64,000 bases of DNA from Fistularia commersonii (GCA_037954325.1 JBBMNZ010000006.1:2712501-2776500), one strand, 5' to 3'. Counted from the first letter of the stretch, positions 34,061 through 46,255 are shown. The notes: generated by a model not told the origin, from the sequence alone. A program made the numbers and translations.

Positions 34061-35235
34061 TACTTGGAGATGGAGGGGCAATGAGGAGCAATTAGGAATA
34101 TTTGGGCGAGAAATGCACGTTAATCCCGCTGAGCGACGGTCGATTGATCCCCCGATTAGAGAAAGATCCCCGATTCCTTCTGCACCTCTGCTCTCAATGC
34201 CGTCCGGCGGAAAACGTGGACGGGGCGCTAATCCGGCCGAGGATGATGGGATGTTAAAATCCTAACCTTGAAGGGGGGGGAGCCGAGGCGAGATGAGATT
34301 CTGGATCCCGGACCAAATCCGACAAATGGAGTTTCAAACCGACGACCGTCGCTGCAGCTTTTGGGGTCTGGAGTCGATCACACTCAAAAACACATGTTGC
34401 GGAAGAAGAGTGTGTGGGGGTTTTTACGCTGTCTGCGTGAGAAAGAATCCAGAAGTTGACGCCTTGTTGACCTTTGACCCCCTCAGGAGCTCCGAGACGG
34501 TCTAGGTCGGCGGGGGCGTCGCGCTAGCTTTCCGCGCCTCGTAAATAAAAACATTTCCCCCGCATTTTTTTTTCATTGGTTGTTTTTTTTTTTTATTATC
34601 CGAACCCCCCCGGCCAATGGGATCGCCCCATGAGGCCCTGTTGCCGGGCGGAAGTCAAAGACGGGAGTCAATCAGATGAAGCTATGAAAAACCCGACCTC
34701 TTCAATCCCCGACAATTAGCCGTTAGCAACGGCTCCAGTTTTCTCCTCCTCCTGCAGCTGCGCTCCGAAAAAGGGACTTTGTTTACTTCCCCTCATTCTT
34801 TCTTTCTTTTTTTTTTCGCAATCTGACCCTGTTTATCTCCACTTCCTTCGCTCCAGCTTCTTATTTGCTCTAATGATCCCCCTCTCTGGCCCCTACTTAA
34901 AGAACGTGGTCTTTTTCTTCTTTCTTTTTTTTTTTTTTTTCCTCAACCACCCCCCCCCCCGGTTCCCTTATTTCCCTCAAAGTCGGACAAAACACCTGCC
35001 TCTCCTCCATTACAGATTAATACACATATATTCCGACATTATGATAAATCGTGTGCAATCTGGGCGTTGCATTATTCAGTATTTTTCTTTCTTCCCTTTT
35101 ATTTATTTCTTTTTTTTTTTTTTTAGCCATCCCTTTTTCCCATTTGCGTCGGACTCTGGTCGACTGAGGACACCGCATTTGAATAATGACCGGTGCATAA
35201 GAATGTGTTCGACGGCGTGTGTGCAGCGTATTACG
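34061..35235. other. Mostly unique region with CNE-like segments
   Basis: TTAATCCCGCTGAGCGACGG (34121), ATTTGCTCTAATGATCCCCC (34863) and the stretch 35012-35085 (CAGATTAATACAC, CATTATGATAAATCG) look like conserved non-coding DNA. Homopolymers lie at 34565-34572, 34587-34596, 34925-34940, 34951-34960 and 35109-35124. No exon was recognised. Confidence 0.35.
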
Positions 35236-36470
35236 GCCGCCAGCGGGTGACTCACTCAGTGACTCTGAACGAATCAGTCAGTGGCTCGGTGTAGTCTTTG
35301 CGACTCGTCAAAAAGAACGACTCAGTGATTCAATGAATGACTCACTCAGGAGTTGAGTTTTGCCCTCGCCACTTGCCAAACGAACGATTCGCTTAGAACT
35401 CTATGTAAGAATCTCTTGGGAGCTCAGTGAACGAATCAGTCAGCTCAATTCGTGACAGACGAAATAACTTAATGAATGAATCACTCAGTAGCTCAGGTTT
35501 ACCATTGCCAATCGCAAAACGAACAATTTACTCGGTAGTTTAATAAATGAATCACTCAGTAGTTCAGTGTTGCCATGGCCGAATGCAAAATGAACGACTC
35601 ACTTAGTAGTTATATGAATGAATCACTCAGTAGTTCAGGTTTATGATTGCCAATCGCAAAACGAACAATTCACTTGGTAGCATAATAAATGAATCACTCA
35701 GTAATTCAGTGTTGCCATGGCTCAATGCAAAATGAACGACTCATTCAGTTATTCAGTGAACGATTTACTCAAGAGCGCAATTCAGGAATCATTAAAAGCT
35801 CAGGTTCACCACTGCCCATCGCAAAACGAACGATTCACTCAGTAGCTCAATGACTGAATCATTCAGTAGCTCAGGTTTATTATTGCCAATCGCAAAATGA
35901 ACGATTCACTCCGTAGCTTAATGAACGATTCACTCAGTAGCTCAATGAACGAATCACTCAGTAGCTCACGTTTACCATTGCCAATCGCAAAACGAACCAT
36001 TCACTCAGTAGCTCAGGTTGATCATCGCCAATCGTAAAACAAACAATTCACTCAGTAGCTCAATGAATGAATCACTCAGTAGCTCAGTGCAACCTTTGTC
36101 GCATGCAAAACGAATGATCCATCGGGTAACTAAATGAACAAATCACTCGGTAGCTCAATGCAGCTCTTGTCACTTGCAAAACGAACGACTCACTCGGTAA
36201 CTATATGATCAAATCACTCCCAAGGTGAGGTTTGGCCTTGCCACTTGCAAAACAAACGAGTCAGTCGGTAATACACTGAACGAATCAGTCACCGGCCCTT
36301 GTTATTCGCAAAATGAACGACTTACTCGGGAGCTCAGAGTAGCCCTTCCTACGAGCACAAAACAAACGACTCACTCAGCAACTCCATGAACGAATCAGTC
36401 AGTGGCTCATAGCAGCTGCCTAGATAATGGGTGAGTGATTCGGCGACTCAAATGACTCAAAAACTCAATT
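35236..36470 (+). repeat. ATCACTCAGTAGCTCA minisatellite, unit about 70-80 bp
   Basis: Roughly 16 degenerate units of the form AATGAATCACTCAGTAGCTC, AGGTTTACCATTGCCAATCG, CAAAACGAACGATTCACTCAG. The middle (35450-36090) is best conserved. It is an inverted relative of 29061-29510. Confidence 0.85.
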
Positions 36471-37030
36471 CACATGAGGGTGATTCACGGTCGAATAAGA
36501 GCGGGAGAGAGATTTATTTCTTTTTTTTTTTTTTTTTGTGGGGAGTTTTCATAAGCCTCCATCTGTATCGGGTCATTTGGTTGCCAGACGCCGAGGTTTC
36601 GCGGAGACCCCGGGGCGTCGGGAGGGGGAACCGATTCATTTCAATAAAAGCAGTCCCCCCCCCTCCTTTAAAAAGGAAAAAAAAAAAAAAAACTTCCAGG
36701 TATGCTCTCCCCCGGAGATTCCCGCCGTCCGAAGCGATTCATTTCGGATCGGGCGCGAGCTCGCGGGCAGGGTGGGACGCAGGCGGCGTGATTTAATGCG
36801 GCGGTTGCAAAATGTTATCTGACCAAACACATCACGCTGGGATGGCGGAGCGTGTCATTCTGTCGGGGTCAACTAATAGTTTCACAGCTGCTTCCTTGAC
36901 GGGGGTGAGTTTGAGGGTCGGTCGGCGTCATGTGACTGAAATATGGCTTCCGGAGGCTGAACGGATGGATCGGTCATGTGATCGCTCAGTGGACGGGTGT
37001 CTCTTAAACAAGGAACAGTTGGATTTCTCT
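36471..37030. other. Unique region, CpG-rich in part
   Basis: Includes T-run 36520-36537, A-run 36677-36692 and a CpG-rich segment near 36720-36800 (CGGATCGGGCGCGAGCTCGCG). Frames are open through the GC-rich part but no domain was seen. Confidence 0.35.
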
Positions 37031-38270
37031 AAATAAAATGATTAAAAATACATATAAATACATACATAATAAATAATAAATAAGCAAAAAATGATTAGAA
37101 CTGCATTATTCTCATTATTATTATTGATAATAATAATTAAATGAGTAAAAATACGTAATAAATGCATCTATAATAAACAAGTTAAATGATAAGAACAGCA
37201 TTACTATTATTATTATTTTTAGTGATAATAGTAGTAATAATAGTCATAACAACATTACTGTTATTATCATTAGTAACAATAATATGTAGGAGTAAAAATA
37301 CATACTAAACGCATACACATAAATAATATGTAGGTAAAATAATAAGAACAGCATTATTTTTATCATTATTTTAAATAATAATGATAATAATAATACTAAT
37401 AATACTAATAATTAAAATACATAATTTAAGATATTAAATACATGATAAATGCATACATTATAAATAAGTGAAATGATAAGAACAGCAGTACTATTATTAT
37501 TATTAGTAGTAATAATAGTAGTAAAAATAACAACAACAACATTATTGTTATTATCATTAGTCATAATAATAAATAAATGAATAGAAATACATAAAAAAAC
37601 ATAAGAAATATGTAAATAATAAATATGTACATAATACATAAGAACAGCGTTATTATTATAATTATAAAATAATAATAACATTATTTTAATTTTGTTATCA
37701 TTAGTAATGATAATAATTACATGAGTAAAATTACAGAATGAAAACATACATAATAAATAATTAATAGGTAAAATGATAAGACCAGCATCATTATTATCAT
37801 TAGTAGTAGTAGTAATCTTAATCATAACAACAACAACATTATTGTCATTATTATTAGTAATAATAATAATAATAGTAACATTTATTTACTATTATATTGA
37901 ACAAAACAATAGTAATTATTATTATTAATGCTGTCTACAATTTTAGAATACAACTACTGCTTCTACTACTACTACTACTAATAATAATAATAATAAAGAC
38001 ATTATTATGTTAATTATTATTGTCAGTAATGCTGCTTCTATCATTTTATTATAGTAATAATAATAACATTATTATTATTATAGAATGGTTATTTTATTAT
38101 GATCATCAACATCATATTATTTTGTATGATTCTTATTTTAATATAGTTATGATGGTATTGATGATGTTAATGAGGATGATAATTAGCATAAGAGATTATA
38201 GTTATAAATATTGTATTAATACAAGTATATTCACCAAATTGTTATTGTTTCAATTAGTGCTATAATTTTT
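37031..38270. repeat. AAT/ATT-rich low-complexity region
   Basis: AATAATAAT and ATTATTATT runs with a loose period of about 120-190 bases marked by TAAATGATAAGAACAGCATTA (near 37190, 37340, 37465 and 37640). Frames give Asn/Ile strings. Confidence 0.85.
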
Positions 38271-38720
38271 ATAAACCAATACTTTTTTCTTCAACCAACA
38301 TATGATTCAACTGAGGCCGTGTTTTCATGCCTCGGGAGCCGGGGTTTATTGTCATCCTCCCGGTTTCCATAGAAACAAATATGTTATCCAAACCCCCATC
38401 ACCGCGGCGACCCTGAATCCGAGCCGGCCAATCAGATTGATCACCCGCAGAAGTGAATCCGGCGGCCGTTCACGGCTAAACATCGCAAACACGCCACCGA
38501 ACATTTTTTTTTCCGGACACGATTCCATCCCGTAAACGGGTCGGCGCCATCCCTCTGATTCATGTCTGTCATCACCGCGGCGACGGCACATCTGCCGCCG
38601 CTTCCTGCAGGAGCGTCTTCCTATTAGATTAGCTGTTGTCGCCATCCGTCACCCGGATTGTATTTATCCATTTGGGGCGTGTTTGGATTCATCAGCCCGG
38701 CGCTGGCCTGCACTTTGCTG
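38271..38720. other. GC-rich unique region with CNE-like texture
   Basis: Contains GGTTTCCATAGAAAC at 38362-38376 (RFX X-box-like) and two ATCACCGCGGCGAC segments (38397 and 38571). TTCCTATTAGATTAGCTGTTG (about 38620) looks conserved. No exon was recognised. Confidence 0.35.
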
Positions 38721-38752
38721 CCCGCTTGCCGCCGCCGCCGCCGCCGCCCTAA
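38721..38752. repeat. (GCC)n trinucleotide repeat
   Basis: GCCGCCGCCGCCGCCGCC run inside a GC-rich stretch. Confidence 0.9.
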
Positions 38753-39520
38753 AACTGATCGATGGCGTTTGGAAGTGAAAATCAGCCTCTCTGAAACGAA
38801 CCCCATCAATTGCCCGGAATCTTGGCGGGAAAACGGTGTTTTTATTACTTAACTTTTGCGGCGAATCCGCGGTTGCATCGCTTATTTCACTCGCCGTGAC
38901 CGACGGCGCAGACGGCAACACTTAAAAACATGTGGCTTTGTGTAGACAATAAAACAGTGTTAGCTTATTACTGTTAGCATCTCGCGTGGCTGTCGGTCTA
39001 TTTCTTTTTCTTTTCAAAATAATTACAGGAAATTAATCCAGGGCCACGATTTACCGCTCGAAAATTCGTCCGATGGCCAGACCGGCCGCGCTGATTCGTC
39101 AAACCCAGATGTTGGTATCTATTACACGTGTATTACGCATTTATAACACATTGTTTAAACAAAGAGATGGAGAGAACATGAGGATTAGTCCCCAAAGTCA
39201 GCCGTTGGGCTGAAAGACAAAGACGAACAATCCTGAATGGATTTTGAAATATTTCCCTGGAAAGGCAGCGATAACAAAACCCCTCTAATGTAACTAATGA
39301 TAGATTTATCATCAGAAACAATGTCTTTATTTCTCTTTATTTTCTTAAAATCTAGACACGCTGTCGTCTAGAAGGAGTTCGCAATTTTCCCCGAAAATGT
39401 TGGAAAGATTAAAAAAACAAAAAAAACATATATCTTTATTTGTTTTTTTCCGGTTTTAAAACAGTGAATGGTCAGGGGGCAAAACTTGTATGCCCATATG
39501 ATCATTGTTTTTCTACGTCT
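38753..39520. other. Unique spacer
   Basis: Unique sequence. Nothing was recognised. Confidence 0.3.
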
Positions 39521-39735
39521 CTATATAACGCATGAATTAGTGAGTGAATTTTTCTTCATCTCCTTGAGATGTGAATGAGTGAGGGAATGGTTGCACGCCA
39601 CCTTGCAACCAACTGGTGGTGTCCAAGGTGAACGGCGCCTCTATCAACTACTGTAAATTGGGCTCCAGTATCCTGGTGACCTTGAGAACAGGATAAACGG
39701 TGTAGATGAACTAACGAATGATTAAATAAAAATAA
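39521..39735 (+). mobile_element. 3' part of the common teleost repeat
   Basis: TGTGAATGAGTGAGGGAATGG, GGTGTCCAAGGTGAACGGCG, TTGGGCTCCAGTATCC and GAGAACAGGATAAACGGTG with a diverged AACGAATGATTAAA tail follow the order of the repeat's 3' half. Confidence 0.6.
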
Positions 39736-40505
39736 AATTACGGGTTCATTTGGGATCACACCATAAGGGAAAGGCCCGAGCGTGGTTGTATTCCTGTTTG
39801 GTTGCTCTGCTGTTTGGATCCACAGTCACCCGCCCTCCGAGACATTAACTGAATCGTGACGTACCTTCCGCGTATGTTGCCTCTTTCCGAGACAGACCCG
39901 AGAACATATTCCTTCCGGTCAATGGAGGAGCCCCCTCCCGCCCGAGTCCAGTGTGGTACCTTGACCGTTTTCCCTCAGATGCCAGTTTAAAATCCATTTA
40001 CTTGTTTTGCTTTAAGGCTTTACATATTGTACATTAGCATACCGCCTTTGCCGGCTCAGATAATGAAGGCGACGCGAGGGTGGGTGAAGGTGGAGGGTGC
40101 CACCAAGACCGCCGCTTCCACCTCACCTCCCTTATTTGAATGAAAAATAACCTGGAATTTCTCCCTCGCCGCCCTCAGGAACGATCCAAACAGGGCAGGG
40201 GGTGGAAAACATGAGTCAGCTTCCTGTTCTCCTCGGGCTAGCGGCCTTATCTGGGAAAATGAAGGGAACAAAAAAGGGGGGGAAAAAAAAAAAAGGATAA
40301 ACACGCCGATAAATGGGAAGGTTGTGCTCCGAAAGTAAAGGTGCGGTGAATATTATGGGATGCACGGTAGCCTGGGGGAGGAAGTGGAGGAAGAGGAGGA
40401 GCAGGGGGCTTCTAACAAGAAGATGGAAAGGGGAAGCCGGCAATGTTCGCCGAGGCTGTCGGGTCCAATTGTAACAACTTGGAAGCCATGTTGAAACTAT
40501 GTGCC
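39736..40505. other. Unique region
   Basis: The segment 40005-40075 (TTTAAGGCTTTACATATTGTACATTAGCATACC) is CNE-like. A-run at 40286-40297. No exon was recognised. Confidence 0.35.
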
Positions 40506-40507
40506 CG

Positions 40508-40556
40508 ACACACACTCACACACACACACACACACACACACACTTACATACACACA
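40508..40556. repeat. (CA)n microsatellite
   Basis: CA tract with small TTA and TA breaks. Confidence 0.95.
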
Positions 40557-40719
40557 CCCCAGAAGGCCGTTAGAAGACTGATGAGTGAACAGTTAGCTGG
40601 ATCAGCTCAGCATGTCTGCTTCTCCTGCCGGCTCTTTAATCATCCCTTATCTCCAGCGACAATACTGCATCTCGGCCGCTCTCTCCCTATTTCCTGTCAC
40701 ATGACACACGTGCACACGC

Positions 40720-40766
40720 ACATGCATGTATACACACACACACACATACACACACACACACACACA
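40720..40766. repeat. (CA)n microsatellite
   Basis: CA-rich tract with ATG and TA interruptions. Confidence 0.93.
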
Positions 40767-41059
40767 GATTGTGTTTCATGCTCTGCAATTTTTTTTGTCT
40801 TTGGAGGTGGCCGAGTGAAGCTGTTTGCAGATGACGCTGTGAATGGATGCTGGATAAATATGAGAGCTTGGTCCTGATTGGCTCCCAGATCTGGAGCTGT
40901 AATCTTCTCACTGATTGGACGAAAACTCAATGGACAAGGTTTCCCTGAAACTCTCCGTCCCAGAGGCCATTGTTGTGTTTCTCAGAATCTGTGTCATAGA
41001 TTCAGAATCAGACTTTCTTTGACGAAGGCCGCCGTATATTTTTGTTTTCGTTTGTTTAA
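40767..41059. other. Unique spacer
   Basis: Unique sequence. The frame ending at 40877 contains LFADDAV by chance (see rejected items). Confidence 0.3.
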
Positions 41060-41810
41060 ATCTAGATGGACATCGTGGTGATGATGCGACATCGCCGTGG
41101 AAACGATCTCCTTAGGAGATGGCTCTCAGGAACAACACATAAAGCTGAGATACGAGGCCGTTGCTTCCCGTTTGTGCCTTTGCTTCATCCAGGATAAAGT
41201 TGGACTATATTCATCACCATTCACCACAACTGGCTAGCTAGCTAGCTAGCTAACCAGCCAGTAACTAGCTCGCTAGCTGTCCAACCATCGCAAAGTGATG
41301 TTTCACGGTCGGACACGATTGGTTCTGAACGATACCCTGAGTCCATGACGGTGGTAATCCGATGTTGCGATGACAGAAAGTCACCATGGAAACGATCCCC
41401 TTATGGGATGGCTCCCGAGAACGACACAACGGAGTGAATTTGTGAATTTGTTTCATTCCATGAGGATGAAATATTAATCACCTTTGAAATGAACTTGCTC
41501 GCTAGCTAGCTAGTCGGTAAACAGCTAGCCGAGAAGCGAAGCCCTCATCTCACTTCCTGTTTTACAAAGTCCAAAACATGAATCATTATGTTTGTGGATA
41601 AAGATGGGATGCTAATCCACTATCACCACCAACGGCTAGTTAGCTAGCTAGCTGGCCGTTGGGGAAACCAAAGAAGATGATTTTTTTTTTCTGATGCATT
41701 TCTCAACGTCGCAGCATGATGTTCAAGGTTCCCTGATGTTCTGAGGTGACTTTGGTTTTCACGCGTTTCTTGTGCTCATAAGCTAGCTAGCTAGCTAGCG
41801 TTCACCTGTT
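41060..41810. repeat. Repeated CCATGGAAACGAT / GCTAGCTAGC modules
   Basis: Modules with GATGTTGCGATGACAG, GTCACCATGGAAACGATC, GGGATGGCTCTCAGGAAC and a (GCTA)n block recur at about 41060-41280, 41290-41520, 41560-41660 and 41700-41800. Relatives lie at 44225-44345 and 44880-45150. The GCTAGC runs are self-complementary. Confidence 0.65.
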
Positions 41811-42285
41811 TTTGCGCCAGCGACAACGAATAAAAACGACGAAATCGAGCGGAGAAGTCCCTGAAAACGGTCGAAGGTCAAAACACAAAAACCGGAGCGA
41901 GGGGGATCCGGAAGGACGGCGGCGAGGTCGCCGGTGCTCAGGAGAATAACCGGCTCTCTGGAGAAAAACAAACGATAACATAAGAAAATAAAAAAACAGG
42001 TAGAGGAGATGGAACTCCTTTGAGACGCCGCCGGTCGGATTTAGGGTTTCATTATGAAACGGGAAGGGATTCGGTGAGACGGGGTGAAATTAACCCGTCA
42101 GGGATCGAGCGGAAGAGTCAGATCTGGAGATGTTAGGAGGGAAAATATTACATTTCAGTCAGTAGTTTATTATCCGTGTAGCTTAACCTGCTAAACGGGA
42201 CGAGAGGCGGGGCTTAAACTGGAGGGGTCGTCTGTCAATCACAGATGTCCAACCATTCGTCCAAGACTCTTAAAAATAAAATGGA
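41811..42285. other. Unique spacer with one GC-box module
   Basis: Contains a single GAGGCGGGGCTTAAAC plus CTGTCAATCAC copy at 42204-42242, matching the modules at 20.9-21.4 kb. Confidence 0.4.
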
Positions 42286-43290
42286 CGTATTAAAATAAAA
42301 TGACCGAATTGAATAAATAAATACACCTTGAAATAGTCGAAAGAATAAATGTTAAATAGTCCAATGCGTAAAATAAATAAATAAGCAGATGGAAACGAAA
42401 GACAACTTGCACATAGAGGAGATGAAAAAGTAAAATAAAATAAAATAATGTAAAAAATAATGTTAATAATGTAAAATAAAAAAAAAATATGTTAAAAAAA
42501 AAGACTGAAAAAAATGAATTGTTAAATAAATTGATCAATTGATAATTGGATGAATAATTATACATTTTTGTATAGAAATATACAAATAAATAAATAAGAG
42601 AAAGACCGAAGGAAGCGAAAGCCAACTGGCACATGAAGAAGAAACAAAGAACCATCCAAAAAAAAAAAAAAGTGAATTGATAAATGAACAGTTGAATGAA
42701 TCTATAGATAGAATAATAAAATTGATTTAAAAATAAAATAAAAAAAATAAAATAAAGGCCGATGAAAGAAGAGTTTCTGCATGTAGAAGAAACGAAGAAG
42801 AACCATCCAAATATATAAAATAAAAGATGAAAAAAAAAGTGAAATAGATAGATAAATATAGAAATAAGAGAATGACACAAGGGAGGGAAAGAAAACATGT
42901 ACAAGGAACGAGCCATTCAAAATATAAATTAAAAAGGTAAATAAATGAGTAAATAGCTAAATTGTTGAAAAAATTAATAAAGAAATGTTTAAATAGGAAA
43001 ATAGGTATAAAAAAATCAATAATTCAGAGAAGGACAGAGGGATATGAAAGAAACACCGAAGAACCATCAAAAATAAAATAAACTGAAATAAAAAAAGTTG
43101 AATGTATAAATAAGTAGTTAAATAAATAGATAGATACATTTATAAAAATGTGAAATGATTAAGTAAATAAATAGGAAAAGATCCACGTATGGATGGATGT
43201 AGATCCATTAAAAAAAAAAAAAGGTGATTAAATGAGTTATTAAATCATTGAATTTAAAAATAAAATAAGTAAAGCCTGATTTAGATGACA
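42286..43290 (-). repeat. AT-rich degenerate tandem array, period about 150 bp
   Basis: Landmarks GAAGCGAAAGCCAACTGGCA, ACATGAAGAAGAAAC and GAACCATCCAAAA recur near 42395, 42610, 42760, 42880 and 43030, between AAATAAATAAATA filler. The long minus-strand frame (Phe/Tyr/Leu-rich) is an artefact of the filler. Confidence 0.7.
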
Positions 43291-43362
43291 TTATTTTATT
43301 GATTGATTTTTATTATTTTGGATATGTGTTTGAACAAATGTGACAAGGAGTCAGACAATAAA

Positions 43363-43409
43363 TATGTGTGTGTGTGTGTGTGTGTGTGAGCGTGCACGTG
43401 TGTGCGTTC
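43363..43409. repeat. (GT)n microsatellite
   Basis: GT tract with a GCGTGCAC break. Confidence 0.96.
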
Positions 43410-44220
43410 ACCTTGTAAAATAATACTTTGATCCATGTCCGTACGAGACGCCAAACTTAATCCGGGATTATCCCTTTTTTCCGATAATTCAAACCGCGCA
43501 CCTGCGCCCCCGTTTGACTCCGCCCACCCTCCTCCGTCCAATCACAACAAGCCATTCCCGAAAAAAAAAAAAAAAAAAAAATGGCGTGATCCCCCCCTCC
43601 ACCCCCCACGTTGCCCGCCACACTTCATCCAGACGCAGTCATTAGCTAATTTCCTCCCTCCTCCTCGTCTTCATCACACGTTTCGTGGCGCGCCGTCGTC
43701 AGACGGCGCCTTTCGACGCGTTTCACGGAGTCAATCCTCGGCCCTGTCAAAACCTCCCCTCCGCCGGGACGGACGCCGCGGGGTCTAATTGCCCGCCAGG
43801 TGACGAAGAGCGAGGAAAAACAGAATTAACCTTGTCAAGCTGTGAGCCGTCCTCCCGCTCCGCGTCCTCCCGCTCGATCCGATGCATCAATTAAAGTTAA
43901 GCCACCGCGGCCCCTTCGGCTCCGGAGGTAGATGGAGGGATGGCGGCGGCGGCGGCGGCGGTCGGAGGGAGGAGGCGGGGCTCTGGAAGACAAACGGGCC
44001 AAAGCAGGGGAGATGGATACGCTTGGCAGGCGGATGGGGAGAAGGGGATAACGTGGGATTCGGGCATCGGCGGATTAGCGAGAGGGGATGATGGCGGCGG
44101 CGGCGAGGAGGGAGACGGAGGACGAGCTCGGGACGTGAAGAAGATCCACGGCGGAGATAAGAAGCGGGAGGTTGAGGAGGTGGAACCATGGAATGCTGGT
44201 TGAAAAGCGTGACGTCTTGA
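43410..44220. other. GC-rich region with CNE-like segments
   Basis: A-run at 43560-43580, (GGC)n at 43940-43962, purine-rich stretch 43960-44190. GTCATTAGCTAATTTCCTCC (43639) and GGTGACGAAGAGCGAGG (43799) have conserved texture. Frames on both strands result from GC content; no domain was seen. Confidence 0.35.
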
Positions 44221-44359
44221 TGGAGATGATCAGATGATGCGACTCCAAAAGGGAAGGATTTTGGGAACATGTCCCAAGACCGTTGGTTCACTTCCTGTTT
44301 GTGCATTTGCTTTGTCCCGGATGAAAACACTGAGCTAGCTAGGTAGCTAGCTAGCTGGT

Positions 44360-44905
44360 GAGCTGGCTAGCGCGTTGTCAGGGAAGCCATCCTAATGTGA
44401 TGTTTCCCGCACACACTGTTATTAAGCTAGCTCACCGGCTAGCTAGCGCGTTGTCAGGGAAGCCATCCTAATGTGATGTTTCACGCACATTAGGAAGCAA
44501 TCCTAATGGGATGTTTCCCGCACACACTGTCATTGAGCTAGCTCACCAGCTAGCTAGCGTGTTGTCAGGGAAGCCATCCTAATGTGATGTTTCCCGCACA
44601 CACTGCTATTGAGCTAGCTCTCCGGCTAGCTAGCGTGTTGTCAGGGAAGCCATCCTAATGGGATGTTGCCCGCACACACTGTCATTGAGCTAGCTCACCA
44701 GCTAGCTAGCGTGTTGTCAGGGAAGCCATCCTAATGTGATGTTTCCCGCACACACTGTTATTGAGCTAGCTCACCGGCTAGCTAGCGCGTTGTCAGGGAA
44801 GCCATTGTAATGTGATGTTTCACGCACTCACTGTTATTGAGCTAGCTCACCGGCTAGCTAGCGCGTTGTCAGGGAAGCCATCCTAATGTGATGTTTAAGG
44901 GTCTG
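44360..44905 (+). repeat. 76-bp minisatellite with an internal palindrome
   Basis: About six to seven units of GAGCTAGCTCACCGGCTAGC, TAGCGCGTTGTCAGGGAAGC, CATCCTAATGTGATGTTTCC, CGCACACACTGTTATT with few differences between units. Each unit opens with an inverted GCTAGC pair that could extrude a short hairpin. One unit carries a 34-base internal duplication. Confidence 0.93.
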
Positions 44906-45160
44906 AGACAAATGATTTGGCAAGGATACCAAGAGTCGATGACGTTTCCATGGTTTCATCGGATGTTGAGATGATGAGGCGTCACCATGGAAACAATGGG
45001 AACAATACAATCAAGGGCTGTCGATCCAAAATGTTCAAAAAGCAAACAATCCAAGAACCAATCAGGGTGTTTGCCACATCCTGGATGAAGGTGGAAAGTT
45101 TGTCATCCATTCATCGCGACTGGATAGCTAGCAAGCTAGCTAGCTAGCTCTCTTCCTTCC
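44906..45160. repeat. CCATGGAAAC module and GCTAGC block
   Basis: GTTTCCATGGTTTC (44944-44957) and GTCACCATGGAAAC (44981-44994), then GCTAGCAAGCTAGCTAGC at about 45125-45150. Related to 41060-41810. Confidence 0.6.
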
Positions 45161-45555
45161 CTACTTCCTTCCCTACTTGTGGCAGGCGCGACGTTGATTA
45201 GCATATCGTTGATTTTGGTGCTAGAACAGGGAATCTCATTCATAATCTCTACCTAGCTTGCTAGCTAGTCGCGGTGAATGGGCTGCTGCATCTACAACCG
45301 TTGCAACCAAATGTTTCAGGGCTGGAAACGATTGGTTCCCCTCTGTTGTCCCAAGCTGAGGTGGTTTCCATGGGTTTTATTCATTCATAAGCAGCAGAAG
45401 ACAGATAACGGTTCACCTCTCCAAACAGTACCGTTTTTGTTTGACTGTTTAGAACCGGCGACACCAGACTTGTATGCCCTGGTGGTGCCATAATAGAGCT
45501 CCGTGTTCCCGCACACACTGTTATTGTGCCTCCATCCCACGGTCTCCTCTCCTCA

Positions 45556-45562
<7 letters not shown>
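45161..45562. other. Unique spacer with module relics
   Basis: Includes CTTGCTAGCTAG near 45256-45268 and GGTTTCCATGGG at 45363. No gene was recognised. Confidence 0.35.

Positions 45563-45624
<62 letters not shown>
45563..45624. repeat. (CA)n microsatellite
   Basis: An uninterrupted CA tract of about 60 bases after CTCTCT. Confidence 0.97.
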
Positions 45625-45626
<2 letters not shown>

Positions 45627-45739
45627 CACAAAAAGGAGACAGGAGCTTAGAGTGCTTCTCGGTTACAACCCTCTCGACGTCTCCGGTGGCATTCTTATCA
45701 CCTCACCATTCGCTCAAGTCTCGCGTTTCCACCTTCTGT

Positions 45740-45763
45740 AACACACACACACACACACACACA
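45740..45763. repeat. (CA)n microsatellite
   Basis: Short CA tract. Confidence 0.95.
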
Positions 45764-46059
45764 TTCTCTAGTCTCAGTCTGTCTGCCGGTGGAGTTGTAG
45801 CTACACCATTCACCCGTTCCAGAAACTATGCTCACGATGAACCCCAACTCTTTCCTTGACAACTCGTTAGCGGCCGGATGAAGTTCGACACCGGAGAGCA
45901 ACCTTTGGTCACAACGCCAAGTCGGCCATGTCGGAACATGTCGGACATGTGTGAACCTTGTTTGGCCGCTGGATTGTGACTCGTACCCAAAAGCAGCTCA
46001 TTTGTCCTACAGAGAGTTCCTAGATACGGGATGGACCTGCGGTAGGTTGTGACCACAGA

Positions 46060-46255
46060 GCCTCTGTACAACCATTCACCTTCTCGTGTAATTTAGGGTC
46101 CTTAGGTTTTTGGAGTGTGGGCGGAAACTGGAGAAGTCGGAGGAAGCCCTCGCAGACAAGGGGAGAACATGAAGACTCCACACGGAACTGAACAGCCGGT
46201 ACTGAACCTTTTAGCCATGAAGCGGAAGCTAACCACCACACGGACACGTCTTGGA
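46060..46255 (-). mobile_element. Partial copy of the common teleost repeat
   Basis: TTTTTGGAGTGTGGGCGGAAAC, AGACAAGGGGAGAACATGAAG, ACTCCACACGGAAC and GAAGCTAACCACCACAC are the complement of the repeat's 5' half in the right order. Confidence 0.65.

Noticed and set aside
40812..40845. LFADDAV, reminiscent of the reverse-transcriptase YADD box
   Set aside because: No other RT motif lies upstream or downstream in any frame, and the surrounding sequence is unique with a (CA)n tract; a chance match.
42290..42916. 208-codon minus-strand Phe/Tyr/Leu-rich frame that looks like a multi-pass membrane protein
   Set aside because: It arises from AAATAAATAAATA filler in a degenerate tandem array; hydrophobicity is a by-product of A/T codons.
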